Positions 53,894 to 63,011 of a DNA stretch of 64,000 bases are shown piece by piece (the first letter of the stretch is position 1; the number at the start of each line of letters is the position of its first letter). Position numbers and translations under genes: made by a program. The notes under the pieces were generated by a model, which was not told where the DNA came from, did no database searches, and saw only the letters and a list, made by a program, of their open reading frames with translations. Where the stretch lies: the NCBI RefSeq assembly GCF_006265175.1, contig NZ_VDCQ01000003.1, positions 64,059 through 128,058 on the forward strand. Direction: 5' to 3'. The stretch is from Paenibacillus hemerocallicola. GTDB taxonomy: Bacteria; Bacillota; Bacilli; Paenibacillales; NBRC-103111.

Positions 53894-53922
53894 TTGTGCT
53901 TTCATCCTCATTTTCATATAAT
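53894..53922 (+). promoter_or_regulatory. Promoter of the first AraC gene
   Basis: TTGTGC (53894-53899), 17 bases, TATAAT (53917-53922). Confidence 0.6.
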
Positions 53923-54056
53923 GTTTTTCGTAGGCTTCAAACATGTATTTGCGTCGGCTCCTTTCCATAAATGGTCGTTCCCGGCTGGAGATTACCGCCA
54001 TTTTATGTCGGAAGTTCCTAGGTTTTGGATTGGATTCGGATAGGGGAGGGAGCTTC

Positions 54057-54953
54057 ATGTCTCGATTTCCTGAGTACCAGGACGCGCTGACTTTTAATAA
54101 GTTCGGTAAAAACGATTTGCCGTTTTACGTATTGGTTTGCCGGCATACGAAAAGCTATCGTCTGCATTATCATAACTTTGCGGAACTTTCCTTCGTGATC
54201 GAAGGCTCCGGGGAAGAAATCTTGAATGGCCAAAGCCATCCATTAAAACGAGGGACGATTTCATTTCTGCTTCCCAATCATCTCCATGAAATCGTGATCC
54301 AGCCGGGGACCGTATTGACGAAATATTGCTGCATGTTCGATCTTCATCTCCTACAGTCGAGCTCCATCGATCCTATCGTATGGGATAAAATTTTGAAAAT
54401 CGGCAGCGAGCTGCCTTCCCGCTACGATTTGGAAGGAGAACAAATAGAAAGCTTCGAGAGATTGATCGAAGAAATGTTCAAGGAGTACCACTCTAACGGG
54501 TTCGGGAAAAACACGGTAATCCGGTCCAAGCTATCCGAGGCGTGCGTCTATTTGCTGCGTACGGTGCAGGAATCCATCCATCAGAGCGGCACCCTGAACA
54601 TGGAGAAACAAGGGGCGGTCATGGAAATGCTGAAAGTGATCCACATGCACTATAACGAGGAGCTAAGTCTGACATTCCTTTCCGAGACGCTGGGACGGAC
54701 CCCCACCTATTTGAGCAGCATTTTTAAACGACACGTCGGCCATACGTTTTTGGAATATTTGCACGCACTTCGGGTAGGACGTGCGACCGGGTTGCTGGCA
54801 GCTACAAACTTGTCCATCTCCGAAATCGCATTGGAGGTCGGATTCGGAGACTTCCGCACATTTCGCAGAGTGTTCAAAGAAATGAAAGGGATGTCTCCGC
54901 TGGAATTCCGGCACCGTTCCCATTCGAACGACGACAACGCCCTGAGCCTTTAA
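54057..54953 (+). CDS. AraC-family transcriptional regulator
   Basis: 298 residues from ATG 54057, after GGGGAGGGAG. The N-terminal cupin sensor (HYHNFAELSFVIEGSGEEILN, RGTISFLLPNHLHEI) spans ~30-110. The C-terminal double helix-turn-helix is LTFLSETLGRTPTYLSSIFKRHVG and ISEIALEVGFGDFRTFRRVFKEMKGMSPLEF. The His residues in the cupin (HYHN) match sugar-sensing AraC proteins. It lies right after the Tat beta-helix gene and may activate the glycan genes around it. Confidence 0.93.
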   Translation: MSRFPEYQDALTFNKFGKNDLPFYVLVCRHTKSYRLHYHNFAELSFVIEGSGEEILNGQSHPLKRGTISFLLPNHLHEIVIQPGTVLTKYCCMFDLHLLQSSSIDPIVWDKILKIGSELPSRYDLEGEQIESFERLIEEMFKEYHSNGFGKNTVIRSKLSEACVYLLRTVQESIHQSGTLNMEKQGAVMEMLKVIHMHYNEELSLTFLSETLGRTPTYLSSIFKRHVGHTFLEYLHALRVGRATGLLAATNLSISEIALEVGFGDFRTFRRVFKEMKGMSPLEFRHRSHSNDDNALSL

Positions 54954-55037
54954 TGTTTCAAGATCCGTTTGGCTGTTTCGATTCATCGGATAAGGCAATC
55001 CGCCTTCATCAACCCTATACGGATCCGGCTGCCACTC

Positions 55038-55067
55038 CACTTTACAGTCTTCTGTAAAGTGATTTTT
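55038..55067 (+). terminator. Rho-independent terminator
   Basis: CACTTTACAG-TCTT-CTGTAAAGTG, a perfect 10-bp stem, then ATTTTT. Confidence 0.92.
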
Positions 55068-55199
55068 GTGTTGTCAGGTTTTCCTGGCAGGATATTTTGA
55101 TTTATATTAAATATTCCCAGGTTATCTTTTGACATTTTGATACTATTGATAGTGACACTCAGTGAAGAGCGTACATGGATCGATTGGAGGGATGGAAGC

Positions 55200-55919
55200 A
55201 TGAGTGATCGGAAGGTAATCAAACCAAACGCCCATGAGTTGATGGAATTCCATGTTAAGGCGCTGTTTACGCATGACCAGAACGCCCGACTTCGCACGAT
55301 AAACGAGCCTTGGCCCGGAGAGACCCTTGCCCCCCGTTTTTTCTTGGGACGGACTACAGTAGGAACGACTCTATGCCGGTTCCGGTATGATGTTCCGGTG
55401 AAGCTTGTCGAACAATTGGAGAGATTGTGCGCTGACGAACCGGTCGTGACGGATTTCCAGACGAAGCCGAAACATGCCGAGGAGTATTTGAACCTTTTGC
55501 AAGGGGAACGATTCACGATGGGGCCTTGTTTTCTCGTGCCTGACGAAATCGTGCCGTTCACACAGGTTGTCAGCATCACCCCGGAAAACAGGACGGAGTT
55601 TTTGCACGGCGATTTTGAATGGCTGAACTCGGAAATAGACTTCGCGCAGCCTTGCATAGCGCTCGTGCGCGAAGGCCGGGCCGTCTCGATCTGTCGTAGC
55701 GTTCGCATCACATCCAGGGCGCACGAAGCAGGGCTGGAGACCTTGAATGCTTTTCGCGGAAGGGGATATGCCGCGGCAGTAGTTGCCGGATGGGCAAGGG
55801 CGGTGCGGGAGCTGGGGATTGTCCCGTTATACAGCACCTCATGGGAGAATGCTGCATCCCGAAGCGTGGCAGCAAAATCGGCTTTGACTTTCTATGGAGT
55901 CAACTTCACGGTGACTTGA
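55200..55919 (+). CDS. GNAT-family N-acetyltransferase
   Basis: 239 residues from ATG 55200 (GGAGGG ~12 bases upstream). The C-terminal half carries the acyl-CoA site as LNAFRGRGYAAAVVAGWARAV (motif A, R/Q-x-x-G-x-A variant) followed by PLYSTSWENAASRSVAAKSALTFYG (motif B). The N-terminal half (RTINEPWPGETLAPRFFLGRT) is typical of a group of single-domain GNAT proteins of unknown substrate. Independently transcribed, with terminators on both sides of the AraC gene before it. Confidence 0.85.
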   Translation: MSDRKVIKPNAHELMEFHVKALFTHDQNARLRTINEPWPGETLAPRFFLGRTTVGTTLCRFRYDVPVKLVEQLERLCADEPVVTDFQTKPKHAEEYLNLLQGERFTMGPCFLVPDEIVPFTQVVSITPENRTEFLHGDFEWLNSEIDFAQPCIALVREGRAVSICRSVRITSRAHEAGLETLNAFRGRGYAAAVVAGWARAVRELGIVPLYSTSWENAASRSVAAKSALTFYGVNFTVT

Positions 55920-56048
55920 TCACATTTGCGAGGAATTACTGCCGATTCATGATGCCATCGAATTATATTGTGCAGCGATCCGCTATGACCCGCTATAATG
56001 TACGTAGGGCGGATTTGGGCACAATTGAACGGAAAAGGTGGGAGCGGA

Positions 56049-56906
56049 ATGGAACCGGCTGGTCAGCTTCTCAATTATTTTGTCCATCATCTGAGCAGCT
56101 TCAGGACAAAACCGTTTTATCATAGCCATACCGACTACGAGGTTTACTATTTTCATGGCGGGAGCGGCTCGGTGCTCGTGGGCGAGACATCGATCGATCT
56201 CGTTCCCGGGGACTTGATCATTATGAACGGGATCAAGCGCCACGGCTCTGTTATGCGCGATACATGCGCCCGCACGATGTTGCGCATCGAGGAATCCAGC
56301 GTGCAGCCGCTGGTGCAATTGCCGGGAACCGTCGATTTGTTCCGCCCGTTCCGCGAGCTGCAAAACGGTCACTGGCGTCTGACGGGAAGTCGCAAAGAAG
56401 AAGTTGAACACATTTTGGCGAAAATCGACAGATTTTACAACCAGCCAGGGCAAGTCAACGTTACCCGTCTGCGTATGGCCGTCGCCGAGCTACTGCTGTT
56501 TATTTACGATTGCGACGAGCGGCAGCCCGGCAGACGGGAAGACGCCGCAGGGGAGAAGGAAAGCCACGTGCGAAATGTCATCGCGTATATCGAGCAGCAT
56601 TATATGCGCGATCTGTCCTTGGACGAGCTGGCACAAGGCGTTCATTTCAGCAAATATTATGTGCTGAGGCTATTTAAAGAGGTGACCGGCATGACGGTGT
56701 TCGAATACATTCGCCGGCGCCGTATCAATGAGGCGAAGCTGCTGTTCACGCTGAACAAGGCCGAGACGGTGACCGACATCAGCTATCGGCTCGGTTTCAA
56801 GCAACCGACGCATTTTTCGCGTCTTTTCAAACAATTCGTAGGCCAATCGCCGGAGCAATACCGCAAGCAACTGGAAATCATGTTGGCGGACCGCAACGAT
56901 AGATAG
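56049..56906 (+). CDS. AraC-family transcriptional regulator
   Basis: 285 residues from ATG 56049 (GGTGGGAG upstream). The cupin domain includes [21 protein letters not shown] and the E-rich [12 protein letters not shown]. The C-terminal helix-turn-helix pair is [26 protein letters not shown] and [32 protein letters not shown]. It is 126 bp upstream of the heparinase II/III-like gene in the same direction and is the likely activator of that gene. Confidence 0.93.
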   Translation: MEPAGQLLNYFVHHLSSFRTKPFYHSHTDYEVYYFHGGSGSVLVGETSIDLVPGDLIIMNGIKRHGSVMRDTCARTMLRIEESSVQPLVQLPGTVDLFRPFRELQNGHWRLTGSRKEEVEHILAKIDRFYNQPGQVNVTRLRMAVAELLLFIYDCDERQPGRREDAAGEKESHVRNVIAYIEQHYMRDLSLDELAQGVHFSKYYVLRLFKEVTGMTVFEYIRRRRINEAKLLFTLNKAETVTDISYRLGFKQPTHFSRLFKQFVGQSPEQYRKQLEIMLADRNDR

Positions 56907-57032
56907 GCAGTTCGCCGAATACGGCAATCATCGGCATTCGGAGGATCCGCTTCCGTGGTATGCTCTAATTCGAGCGCCTGTCAAACGACGGAGCGCAAGC
57001 TACCTTTATATTCGGTTTTGGGAGGCTACGGA

Positions 57033-58913
57033 ATGTACGGATTTATACGATACGATGCAACGTCCGCTTACGAGCAGTCAGCCGGTTTTCCGCGCGGATT
57101 GAGGGTCTGGAGCGACGAGGAACGAGCAAACGAGCTGAAAAGGAGGATCGCGGAAGAGAAGCGGAGGTCGGAGCTTCACGTGCATTATTACCGGATCGAT
57201 CACGTGCTTGCTTTTCCGCTGCCGGTCACGCAGCTGGACATTATACGCAAGCCGGAAGGGATTCCGGGGATGGAAGCTTACCCTTGGTACACTTGGTTCA
57301 TGTGGGCGATCAAGGAGCGTTGGGATTTGCTGCATGCGGCTTGGCGGCGGTTCGGCGACGAGGAGGCGGGGCTTCTGCTGCAACATGAGCTGGCCATAAC
57401 CGCCAATTGGAGCAATGGACATAAAGGTCCCGGCAAGGCCGGGTTATTCAACGGTCATCTGGCTGTTTGTCTGGCCAATTATTTGCAGCGTCCCGAGGGC
57501 TGGGACCGCGAGCTTCTCGAGAATACGAGGCAATCCGCCATTCAGTTGCTGGAAAGGGACATCGTTCCGTTTTACCATAACGTCTGGGGGCAGAGAGAGC
57601 GGGTCGTTTCCGAGCATCTCGTAAATATTCCGGTTATCGTACTGCTCGGCGGCGCTTATTTGGCGGAGACCGTCGGACATGGCGAAGCGTCATCGTTGGC
57701 GGACAAAGCACAGGAAGTCGTGATGGTTTGGAAAACGGCCCGGCTCGGTGACGAGCATTTATCCGAAGGCATCGCGTACGACGGTTTCTGGCTCGATGCG
57801 CTGACGGACTGGCTGACGGCGCGGGCTAGTTCCAGGCCGTCCGATTCGGATAACGAGCCCGCGTATGCTTCCTTTGTCAACAGCTGTATACAGCTGGCGC
57901 TGCCGGGACGTATCGATATCAATGCTCCGCTCGGGGACAACGAGCCGGAAATGCCATTTTGGATGGACGCCGCGCTAAAGCTGACCCGTATCTACGATTG
58001 GCCGGAGGGCCATTGGCTGGCCGGCAGGCTGCCGCCTGCACGCATGACCGCCGCGGCTTTGGAGCAGCTGCTCGATTGGCCTTGGCGCGATCGACCGGAC
58101 CAAGAGCAGCCTGTTGCCCGCTGCGAGGAGCACCCTTTCGCCGTCAGCCTGCGAAGCGGCTGGGGCAGCGAACACCTGCTGGCGGCCGTCGGCGCTAGCC
58201 GGTATCCGCTCGGGCATTTGCACTTTGACGGCGGGCACGTCGTCATCGGCGGGGGCGATCGCTTCTGGATTACCGATCCCGGCTATCAGCAGTACCGTCA
58301 AGGGCCGGAACGGGAATTTTCGATCGGGATGCAAGCCCACAACGCACCGGTGTTGGACGGTATGCCCCAAACGAAACGCGCCGCTCTCGTACTGCGGGCG
58401 GAAACGGATCAAGAAGGAAGGCAGCATACGGCGCTGCAGTTGGCCGATTGCTATGGGACGACGACCGATTCCGGCGAAGCTGCGGCGACCGACGTGATTC
58501 GCGATGTGTGGATGCTTCCTCGGGGTGTAGTTGTCGTCAAGGATACTATCCAAACGGCACGAAACGGTTTGCGGGCGGACTATTATTGGCAAGCCGGCAC
58601 ATTTCTCGCCTGGGCGTTTCCGGACGGCTGGGCTCGTCTCGGAGACGGTGCGCAGGCGATGTGGATCGGCGCTTTCGACGGATCGGGCGTACAGGAGCCG
58701 ATTGCACCGGTAGCGCTGCATCGCCACGAGGGCAGCCGCGGCCCGCTGACGCTGCATCATTCTCGCGTATTGGAGCAGGACGGCGGAACGGTTTGGTGGG
58801 TATTCGCCTTCGATCGCAGCGCGGGCTGGACGCCGCCGGTTGCAAGTATGGACGAAAGCGGACTCACCATTCGTTTTGCCGAAGGGGTCGAATCGAATGT
58901 GCCGATAAAATAA
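57033..58913 (+). CDS. Heparinase II/III-family protein, cytoplasmic
   Basis: 626 residues from ATG 57033 (GGGAGG upstream; an earlier open stretch lacks a ribosome binding site). The helical toroid comprises residues ~80-370 (WAIKERWDLLHAAWRRFGDEE, SEGIAYDGFWLDALTDWL). The PF07940 beta domain follows (HFDGGHVVIGGGDRFWITDPGYQQYRQ, AHNAPVLDG). No signal peptide, so it acts on imported oligosaccharides, probably unsaturated uronides or hexosamine-uronate units. Preceded by its AraC regulator and followed, after a repeat element, by a nitrilase-family gene. Confidence 0.85.
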   Translation: MYGFIRYDATSAYEQSAGFPRGLRVWSDEERANELKRRIAEEKRRSELHVHYYRIDHVLAFPLPVTQLDIIRKPEGIPGMEAYPWYTWFMWAIKERWDLLHAAWRRFGDEEAGLLLQHELAITANWSNGHKGPGKAGLFNGHLAVCLANYLQRPEGWDRELLENTRQSAIQLLERDIVPFYHNVWGQRERVVSEHLVNIPVIVLLGGAYLAETVGHGEASSLADKAQEVVMVWKTARLGDEHLSEGIAYDGFWLDALTDWLTARASSRPSDSDNEPAYASFVNSCIQLALPGRIDINAPLGDNEPEMPFWMDAALKLTRIYDWPEGHWLAGRLPPARMTAAALEQLLDWPWRDRPDQEQPVARCEEHPFAVSLRSGWGSEHLLAAVGASRYPLGHLHFDGGHVVIGGGDRFWITDPGYQQYRQGPEREFSIGMQAHNAPVLDGMPQTKRAALVLRAETDQEGRQHTALQLADCYGTTTDSGEAAATDVIRDVWMLPRGVVVVKDTIQTARNGLRADYYWQAGTFLAWAFPDGWARLGDGAQAMWIGAFDGSGVQEPIAPVALHRHEGSRGPLTLHHSRVLEQDGGTVWWVFAFDRSAGWTPPVASMDESGLTIRFAEGVESNVPIK

Positions 58914-58928
58914 TGCATGTATATAATG

Positions 58929-58964
58929 AGGTTGTTGACATTGTCCGATGTCATCAACCTTATT
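58929..58964 (+). terminator. Terminator-like hairpin
   Basis: AGGTTGTTGACAT (58929-58941) / ATGTCATCAACCT (58948-58960) with one mismatch, then TATTT. The T-run is weak. Confidence 0.7.
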
Positions 58965-59105
58965 TACATTTCCGTCCAAACGAAATATGCCAATAGTACG
59001 TGGGTTTGGCTGATTCGGGAGCTTGTCTCCTGTCGTGTGCTCCTACATCGCATGATCGGTGAAGGCTTGCCGTCTTTGCCGGCGTTCGCGAGACGTGATT
59101 CCATA

Positions 59106-59298
59106 AAATAGCGGAACTGGCGTATGTTATTGAACCGAATAGCAGTGTCGACAGCAAAATAACGGAAAGCTATTCCTCTATTATGCTGTTCATTATGTAT
59201 TATCCCCCCGAGAGATCGTATTAACGGAAGCCAGTGCCGTTATAATCGGGATTGTAGTGAAATTCGGGACAATAACGGAAGTCTGTGCCGCTATATAT
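59106..59298. repeat. Four-unit palindromic intergenic element (REP-like), copy 2, inverted
   Basis: Units at 59106-59132, 59156-59184, 59219-59246 and 59271-59298 (spacings 50, 63 and 52), each around TAACGGAA...TTCCGTTA-like arms. In reverse complement these match the copy at 13766-13955 unit by unit, and the inter-unit DNA also matches (for example GTGTCGA, GCTGTTCA and GAAATTCGGG). The rest of 59300-59786 is AT-rich and shows no gene. Confidence 0.8.
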
Positions 59299-59786
59299 AG
59301 GGAGTGTATCACTCAAGCCCACTTAATCGCCTCCAAGCTGTATGCGGCTTATGCGTTAGTAGTTTTTTCGAGGGGAAATTTCCCGCTAAATTACTTTTGG
59401 AAGTATATTCCCTTTTCCGAACGAGTGTGATATAAATGAGTTGAAAATGAATCTAATCATTTATTTTTATTTATATATGAATATATGGATTCAATCTTTT
59501 TCGACTGTTGAACTCCATGCATTCCACGATCGAACAACAGTTTAAAGCGAAGAGGGTGGATTGTCAGCCTCAACAAAGGTTGTCGAGCTTTGATTGTAAT
59601 CGCTCTCTTAAAAGCTGCGCTGATATTATCGGATCGGAACTTCTTAAGCAAGTTGGCCTCGCGTTCCAGAACAATCCCACTAAACGCATATGCAGCTTAA
59701 CCGGTAGCGGATGACAAGCATTTAGGGAACCGACCGCCAGTACAGGGAGCAGATCGGGCAAATCATCTCGAAGGAGAATCGTAGCG

Positions 59787-60740
59787 ATGGCGAACTATGT
59801 GAAAATCAGCTGCTTGACAGCCCCACACTGCCGGATCGATCCGTTGACAGATATGGAGGCGATAGTCGATCGGATCATTGCATACTGGAGCAAGCAATTG
59901 GACCAGGTACTGCGCGATCGACCGGACCTGATCGTACTGCCGGAATGCTGCGACGACCCGATGAAGCAAGACCGTACACTGGAATGGTTGTATGACTATT
60001 ACCGATATCGCGGGAACCGTGTTCGCGATTTTTTCGCGGCAACGGGCAGGGACAATCGATGCTACATTGCTTATTCCGCTATGATCGAAGCCGCCGACGG
60101 AAGCTTTCGCAACGCAACCCAGCTCCTTGATCGGTCCGGATCCGTTTGCGGCGTATACAACAAAAACCATCTCACGATCAAACAAAAATCGACCTCCGGC
60201 ACGTTATACGGCAAATTCGCGCCGATTATACAAACGGATTTCGGTCGAGTCGCCTGCGTGATCTGCTTCGACTTGAATTTCAATGAGCTGCTGGAGCAAT
60301 ACGCACGGGAAAAGCCCGATCTGATCGTATTCTCCTCCGCCTATCACGGCGGCTTGATGCAGCAATATTGGGCTTACCAATGTCGGGCCCATTTCGCCGG
60401 GTCCGTGTATTTGCCGAACCCATGCTCGATTATTTCGCCTGTTGGGGAAATCGTCGGGGAGAGCACGAATTATTACCCCTATGTAACTCAGACGGTGAAT
60501 CTGGACTGCGCCGTCATTCATCTGGACTACAACATGCCGCGGCTGGAAGAATTGAAACGAAAATACGGCGCTAAAGTACACGTTCAAGATCCGGGTCGTC
60601 TCGGATCGGTTTTAATATCCAGCGAAACCGACGAGTTCTCTGTCGATGAAGTGATCCGAGAGTTCGATCTGGAATTGTTGGACGATTATTTTGCCCGATC
60701 GCGTGCCGATCGTTGTAAAAGCGGTCATCTTGAGCCGTAA
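59787..60740 (+). CDS. Carbon-nitrogen hydrolase (nitrilase superfamily)
   Basis: 317 residues; GAAGGAG upstream of the ATG. The catalytic triad is complete: E53 (VLPECC), K126 (YNKNHL) and C160 (VICFDL). Members cleave amides, ureido groups or nitriles. The specific substrate is not evident. The C-terminal SSEDEF/FDLELLDDYF tail is shared by a group of Paenibacillus proteins found near glycan genes. It could deacylate an amino-sugar-derived amide, which fits the setting, but this is only inferred. Confidence 0.88.
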   Translation: MANYVKISCLTAPHCRIDPLTDMEAIVDRIIAYWSKQLDQVLRDRPDLIVLPECCDDPMKQDRTLEWLYDYYRYRGNRVRDFFAATGRDNRCYIAYSAMIEAADGSFRNATQLLDRSGSVCGVYNKNHLTIKQKSTSGTLYGKFAPIIQTDFGRVACVICFDLNFNELLEQYAREKPDLIVFSSAYHGGLMQQYWAYQCRAHFAGSVYLPNPCSIISPVGEIVGESTNYYPYVTQTVNLDCAVIHLDYNMPRLEELKRKYGAKVHVQDPGRLGSVLISSETDEFSVDEVIREFDLELLDDYFARSRADRCKSGHLEP

Positions 60741-60779
60741 ACCGCCGCCAGCACCACACGAGCGTAGTTATTACAATCA

Positions 60780-60808
60780 TTGAGTATAGCTTCATCCTGC
60801 TGTATAAT
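60780..60808 (+). promoter_or_regulatory. Promoter of the leader-peptide/RNA methyltransferase unit
   Basis: TTGAGT (60780-60785), 17 bases, TATAAT (60803-60808), 20 bases before a strong ribosome binding site. Confidence 0.75.
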
Positions 60809-60844
60809 GTGAATATTCGTATTGATGGAGGGATGAGAACGTTG

Positions 60845-60886
60845 ATGATGATGGCCGTATTCTTGACAGTTGTTATCAGTTGCTAA
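60845..60886 (+). CDS. 13-codon leader ORF (MMMAVFLTVVISC)
   Basis: GGAGGGATGAG (60828-60838) precedes three consecutive ATG codons. The frame encodes a short hydrophobic peptide ending Ile-Ser-Cys and then TAA. Placement between a good promoter and two hairpins ahead of an RNA methyltransferase fits a regulatory leader peptide. It also resembles the first residues of small 'holin-like toxin' peptides, so a truncated toxin is the alternative. Confidence 0.55.
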   Translation: MMMAVFLTVVISC

Positions 60887-60913
60887 TGAACTGAATAACG
60901 CGAATGACACGCG

Positions 60914-61080
60914 AGAAACCCAAATCCGATATTTCGGGTTCTGTTTTCATGGATTTCTTCCTGCTGTCGATTGTCAAGGAACGGAATAGTCAATACGCTC
61001 TTTTCTAAGGCGGCCCTGAGAGAGGGGTCTACTTACTGTATAGGAGACGCGAATGGACTTTTGTTCATTTGCGTTTTTTT
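60914..61080 (+). promoter_or_regulatory. Attenuator region with two hairpins
   Basis: Hairpin 1 pairs AGAAACCC/AAAT with ATTT/GGGTTCT (60914-60942), followed by TTTT. Hairpin 2 pairs ACGCGAATGGA (61047-61057) with TTCATTTGCGT (61064-61074) and runs into seven Ts, a good intrinsic terminator only 37 bases before the methyltransferase start codon. It therefore lies inside that gene's own leader. Confidence 0.65.
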
Positions 61081-61116
61081 ATACCCAAAATCCCGAATAC
61101 GAAGGAGAAATAGGAA

Positions 61117-62139
61117 GTGGCGCATCTATTTGCAACGGTATTGCCTGGGCTCGAGTACGTTTTGGAGAATGAAATTCGGGTTAAAATTACTGACGCTAAA
61201 ATCGAAAATATAGAGCGAGGCAAAGTTTTTTTTACTTCCGACTTGCCTGCTGACGCATTAATGGTTTTACGGACTGCTGACAACCTATACGAATCGATTC
61301 ATCGGTTTCGGGTTGGCCCTCATAAGATTCATTTAATCGGCATAGAAAAAGAAATATCCCAATTAGACCTTTCTTGCTCTTCTCGCAACCGGTCAGAACC
61401 TGTCAGCTTTAACGTGAACGCCAGCCGAAAGGGAAAGCATACTTATTCCCGTTTTGAAGCTGCTGAAGCCGCCGCACGGGGAATTGCGAAACGCAATGCT
61501 TTTTGTCGGCACGAGATCGCTGGTACGCATGATATAGAATTTCGGCTTGATATTGATCATGAAGAGGCGATGTTCGCTTTAAGGCTGACGGATGCCGCAT
61601 TTCGTTATCGAAAGAACGCAAGAAGTTTTACCAACGCCGCTTTGCGTCCTACAATCGCCCATGCGCTAGTTTGGCTATCAAGTCCCGAACCGACGGATGT
61701 TTTTGTTGACCCATGCTGCGGTTCGGGAACGATTGTTTCCGAACGTATTGCGTACGCTTATTCTCGAATATGCGGAGGGGATTTGTCCAAAGAGGCAGTC
61801 GCAGCCTCATTGGAAAATGTAGGAATCCGCGATCATGTAAAGATTCGACATTGGGACGCCCGGCGTCTGCCCATCGAAGCCGGTACTGTAAATAAAATGG
61901 TTACCAATTTGCCGTTTGGCCGGCAAATCTCATCCGATGAACTCATCCCGTCCCTGTATCAAGCCGTCTTCAAGGAGATGAGACGGGTGTTGGACAAGAA
62001 CGGATTCGTCCTTTGCATGACCGATGCGGATGCCGCGTTACAAACCGCCGCCCGACAGGTCGATTTCAGCTGCCGCAAGGAGGCTGCACTTAGCTTAAAA
62101 GGGCTTCACCCGGCAATCTATAGGCTCGAAAAACAGTAG
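61117..62139 (+). CDS. THUMP-domain RNA methyltransferase (Trm14/RlmL-type, guanine N2)
   Basis: 340 residues; GTG start with AAGGAG upstream. The N-terminal THUMP/ferredoxin-like region (~1-150; TVLPGLEYVLENEIRV, NASRKGKHTYSRFEAAEAAARGI) is followed by a Rossmann methyltransferase with motif I DPCCGSGTI and catalytic N-L-P-F in VTNLPFGRQ. The family makes N2-methylguanosine in tRNA or rRNA. The terminator in its leader and the upstream mini-ORF suggest expression is conditional, as for antibiotic-inducible rRNA methylases, although this family is usually housekeeping. Confidence 0.88.
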   Translation: MAHLFATVLPGLEYVLENEIRVKITDAKIENIERGKVFFTSDLPADALMVLRTADNLYESIHRFRVGPHKIHLIGIEKEISQLDLSCSSRNRSEPVSFNVNASRKGKHTYSRFEAAEAAARGIAKRNAFCRHEIAGTHDIEFRLDIDHEEAMFALRLTDAAFRYRKNARSFTNAALRPTIAHALVWLSSPEPTDVFVDPCCGSGTIVSERIAYAYSRICGGDLSKEAVAASLENVGIRDHVKIRHWDARRLPIEAGTVNKMVTNLPFGRQISSDELIPSLYQAVFKEMRRVLDKNGFVLCMTDADAALQTAARQVDFSCRKEAALSLKGLHPAIYRLEKQ

Positions 62140-62319
62140 TACCCATAGAGCAGAAAGGTTCTGAGACACATCCAAGTTTTTCAATTGTAATATCAAAAGA
62201 AACTCCGCGTACCGAAACGCGGGGCGAGACGCATAAACAGGTATGATGTACTGGATCAAATGAAACAAAAGGGCGATATCCGAGGTGTTTTAACTCTCCG
62301 GATTATCGTCCTTTTAGTT

Positions 62320-62814
62320 TCAGGAAGAAGATTTGTTGCGAGTCGTGGAGCTGAGACGATGAATCTGCTCTTCCAAGACGTCACTTGCCTTGCCTAAAAA
62401 CTGTGTAATCAGCTCGAGCTCCTCTTCCGTATAGGTGGAAGCCAGTTTCACCATCGCGGTGTGAAGGGGGAGGTACGTATTGAAGACCTCTTCTTTATTT
62501 TCATATAAAGGGACAATAATTACTTTGCGACGGTCGTTCGGGTCCTTTTGTCTGCGAACAAAGCCGTTTTTTTCGAGCCGGTCAATCAACGCGGTGACGC
62601 TGCCTGTAGCAAGTCCGGTCAGCTTGGACAGCTCGCCGGCGGTAATGGGTCCTTTTTCATGCAGAATATCTACGGATAGATATTCATTATTGTATAACCC
62701 TAACGAGGCGGCTACATTTTGCTGGTATAGTACCGTGCGGGTGCCCAGGCCTCGCATGCGCAAGGTGAAATTTTGATGCAAATCCGTTGGTTGATCTTGG
62801 CGATCGCTTGACAA
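62320..62814 (-). CDS. MarR-family transcriptional regulator
   Basis: 164 residues; TTG start with GGAGGG 7 bases upstream. Winged helix: PITAGELSKLTGLATGSVTALIDRLEKNG then the wing VRRQKDPNDRRKVIIVPL, flanked by dimerisation helices. Divergent from a UvrA-like ATPase, with a MarR-type palindrome in the shared 197-bp region. A CCGCGT/ACGCGG hairpin (62205-62222) beyond its stop could act as a weak minus-strand terminator. Confidence 0.93.
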   Translation of the reverse strand: MSSDRQDQPTDLHQNFTLRMRGLGTRTVLYQQNVAASLGLYNNEYLSVDILHEKGPITAGELSKLTGLATGSVTALIDRLEKNGFVRRQKDPNDRRKVIIVPLYENKEEVFNTYLPLHTAMVKLASTYTEEELELITQFLGKASDVLEEQIHRLSSTTRNKSSS

Positions 62815-62841
62815 AAGACAACCCTCCTTTTAAGATATATT

Positions 62842-62860
62842 TATCTCGATAATCAAGATA
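62842..62860. promoter_or_regulatory. MarR-type operator
   Basis: TATCTCGATAATCAAGATA is an imperfect 19-bp palindrome of the ATCTTGATnATCAAGAT kind bound by MarR/OhrR-like dimers. It lies between the divergent MarR and UvrA-like genes, 28 bases from the MarR start. Confidence 0.65.
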
Positions 62861-63011
62861 TTAGATAGAAAAGATACTAGATCATCGTATGTTTAATCAA
62901 GTAAACTTATTTTATCGAAATTAACGCGAATTTGCAAAGGAATGAAGCATAATGCTTTGTATAACGGTTTAACGCTACGTTCAAGTTGGGAAATGAGGGG
63001 GAATCTTTGTT

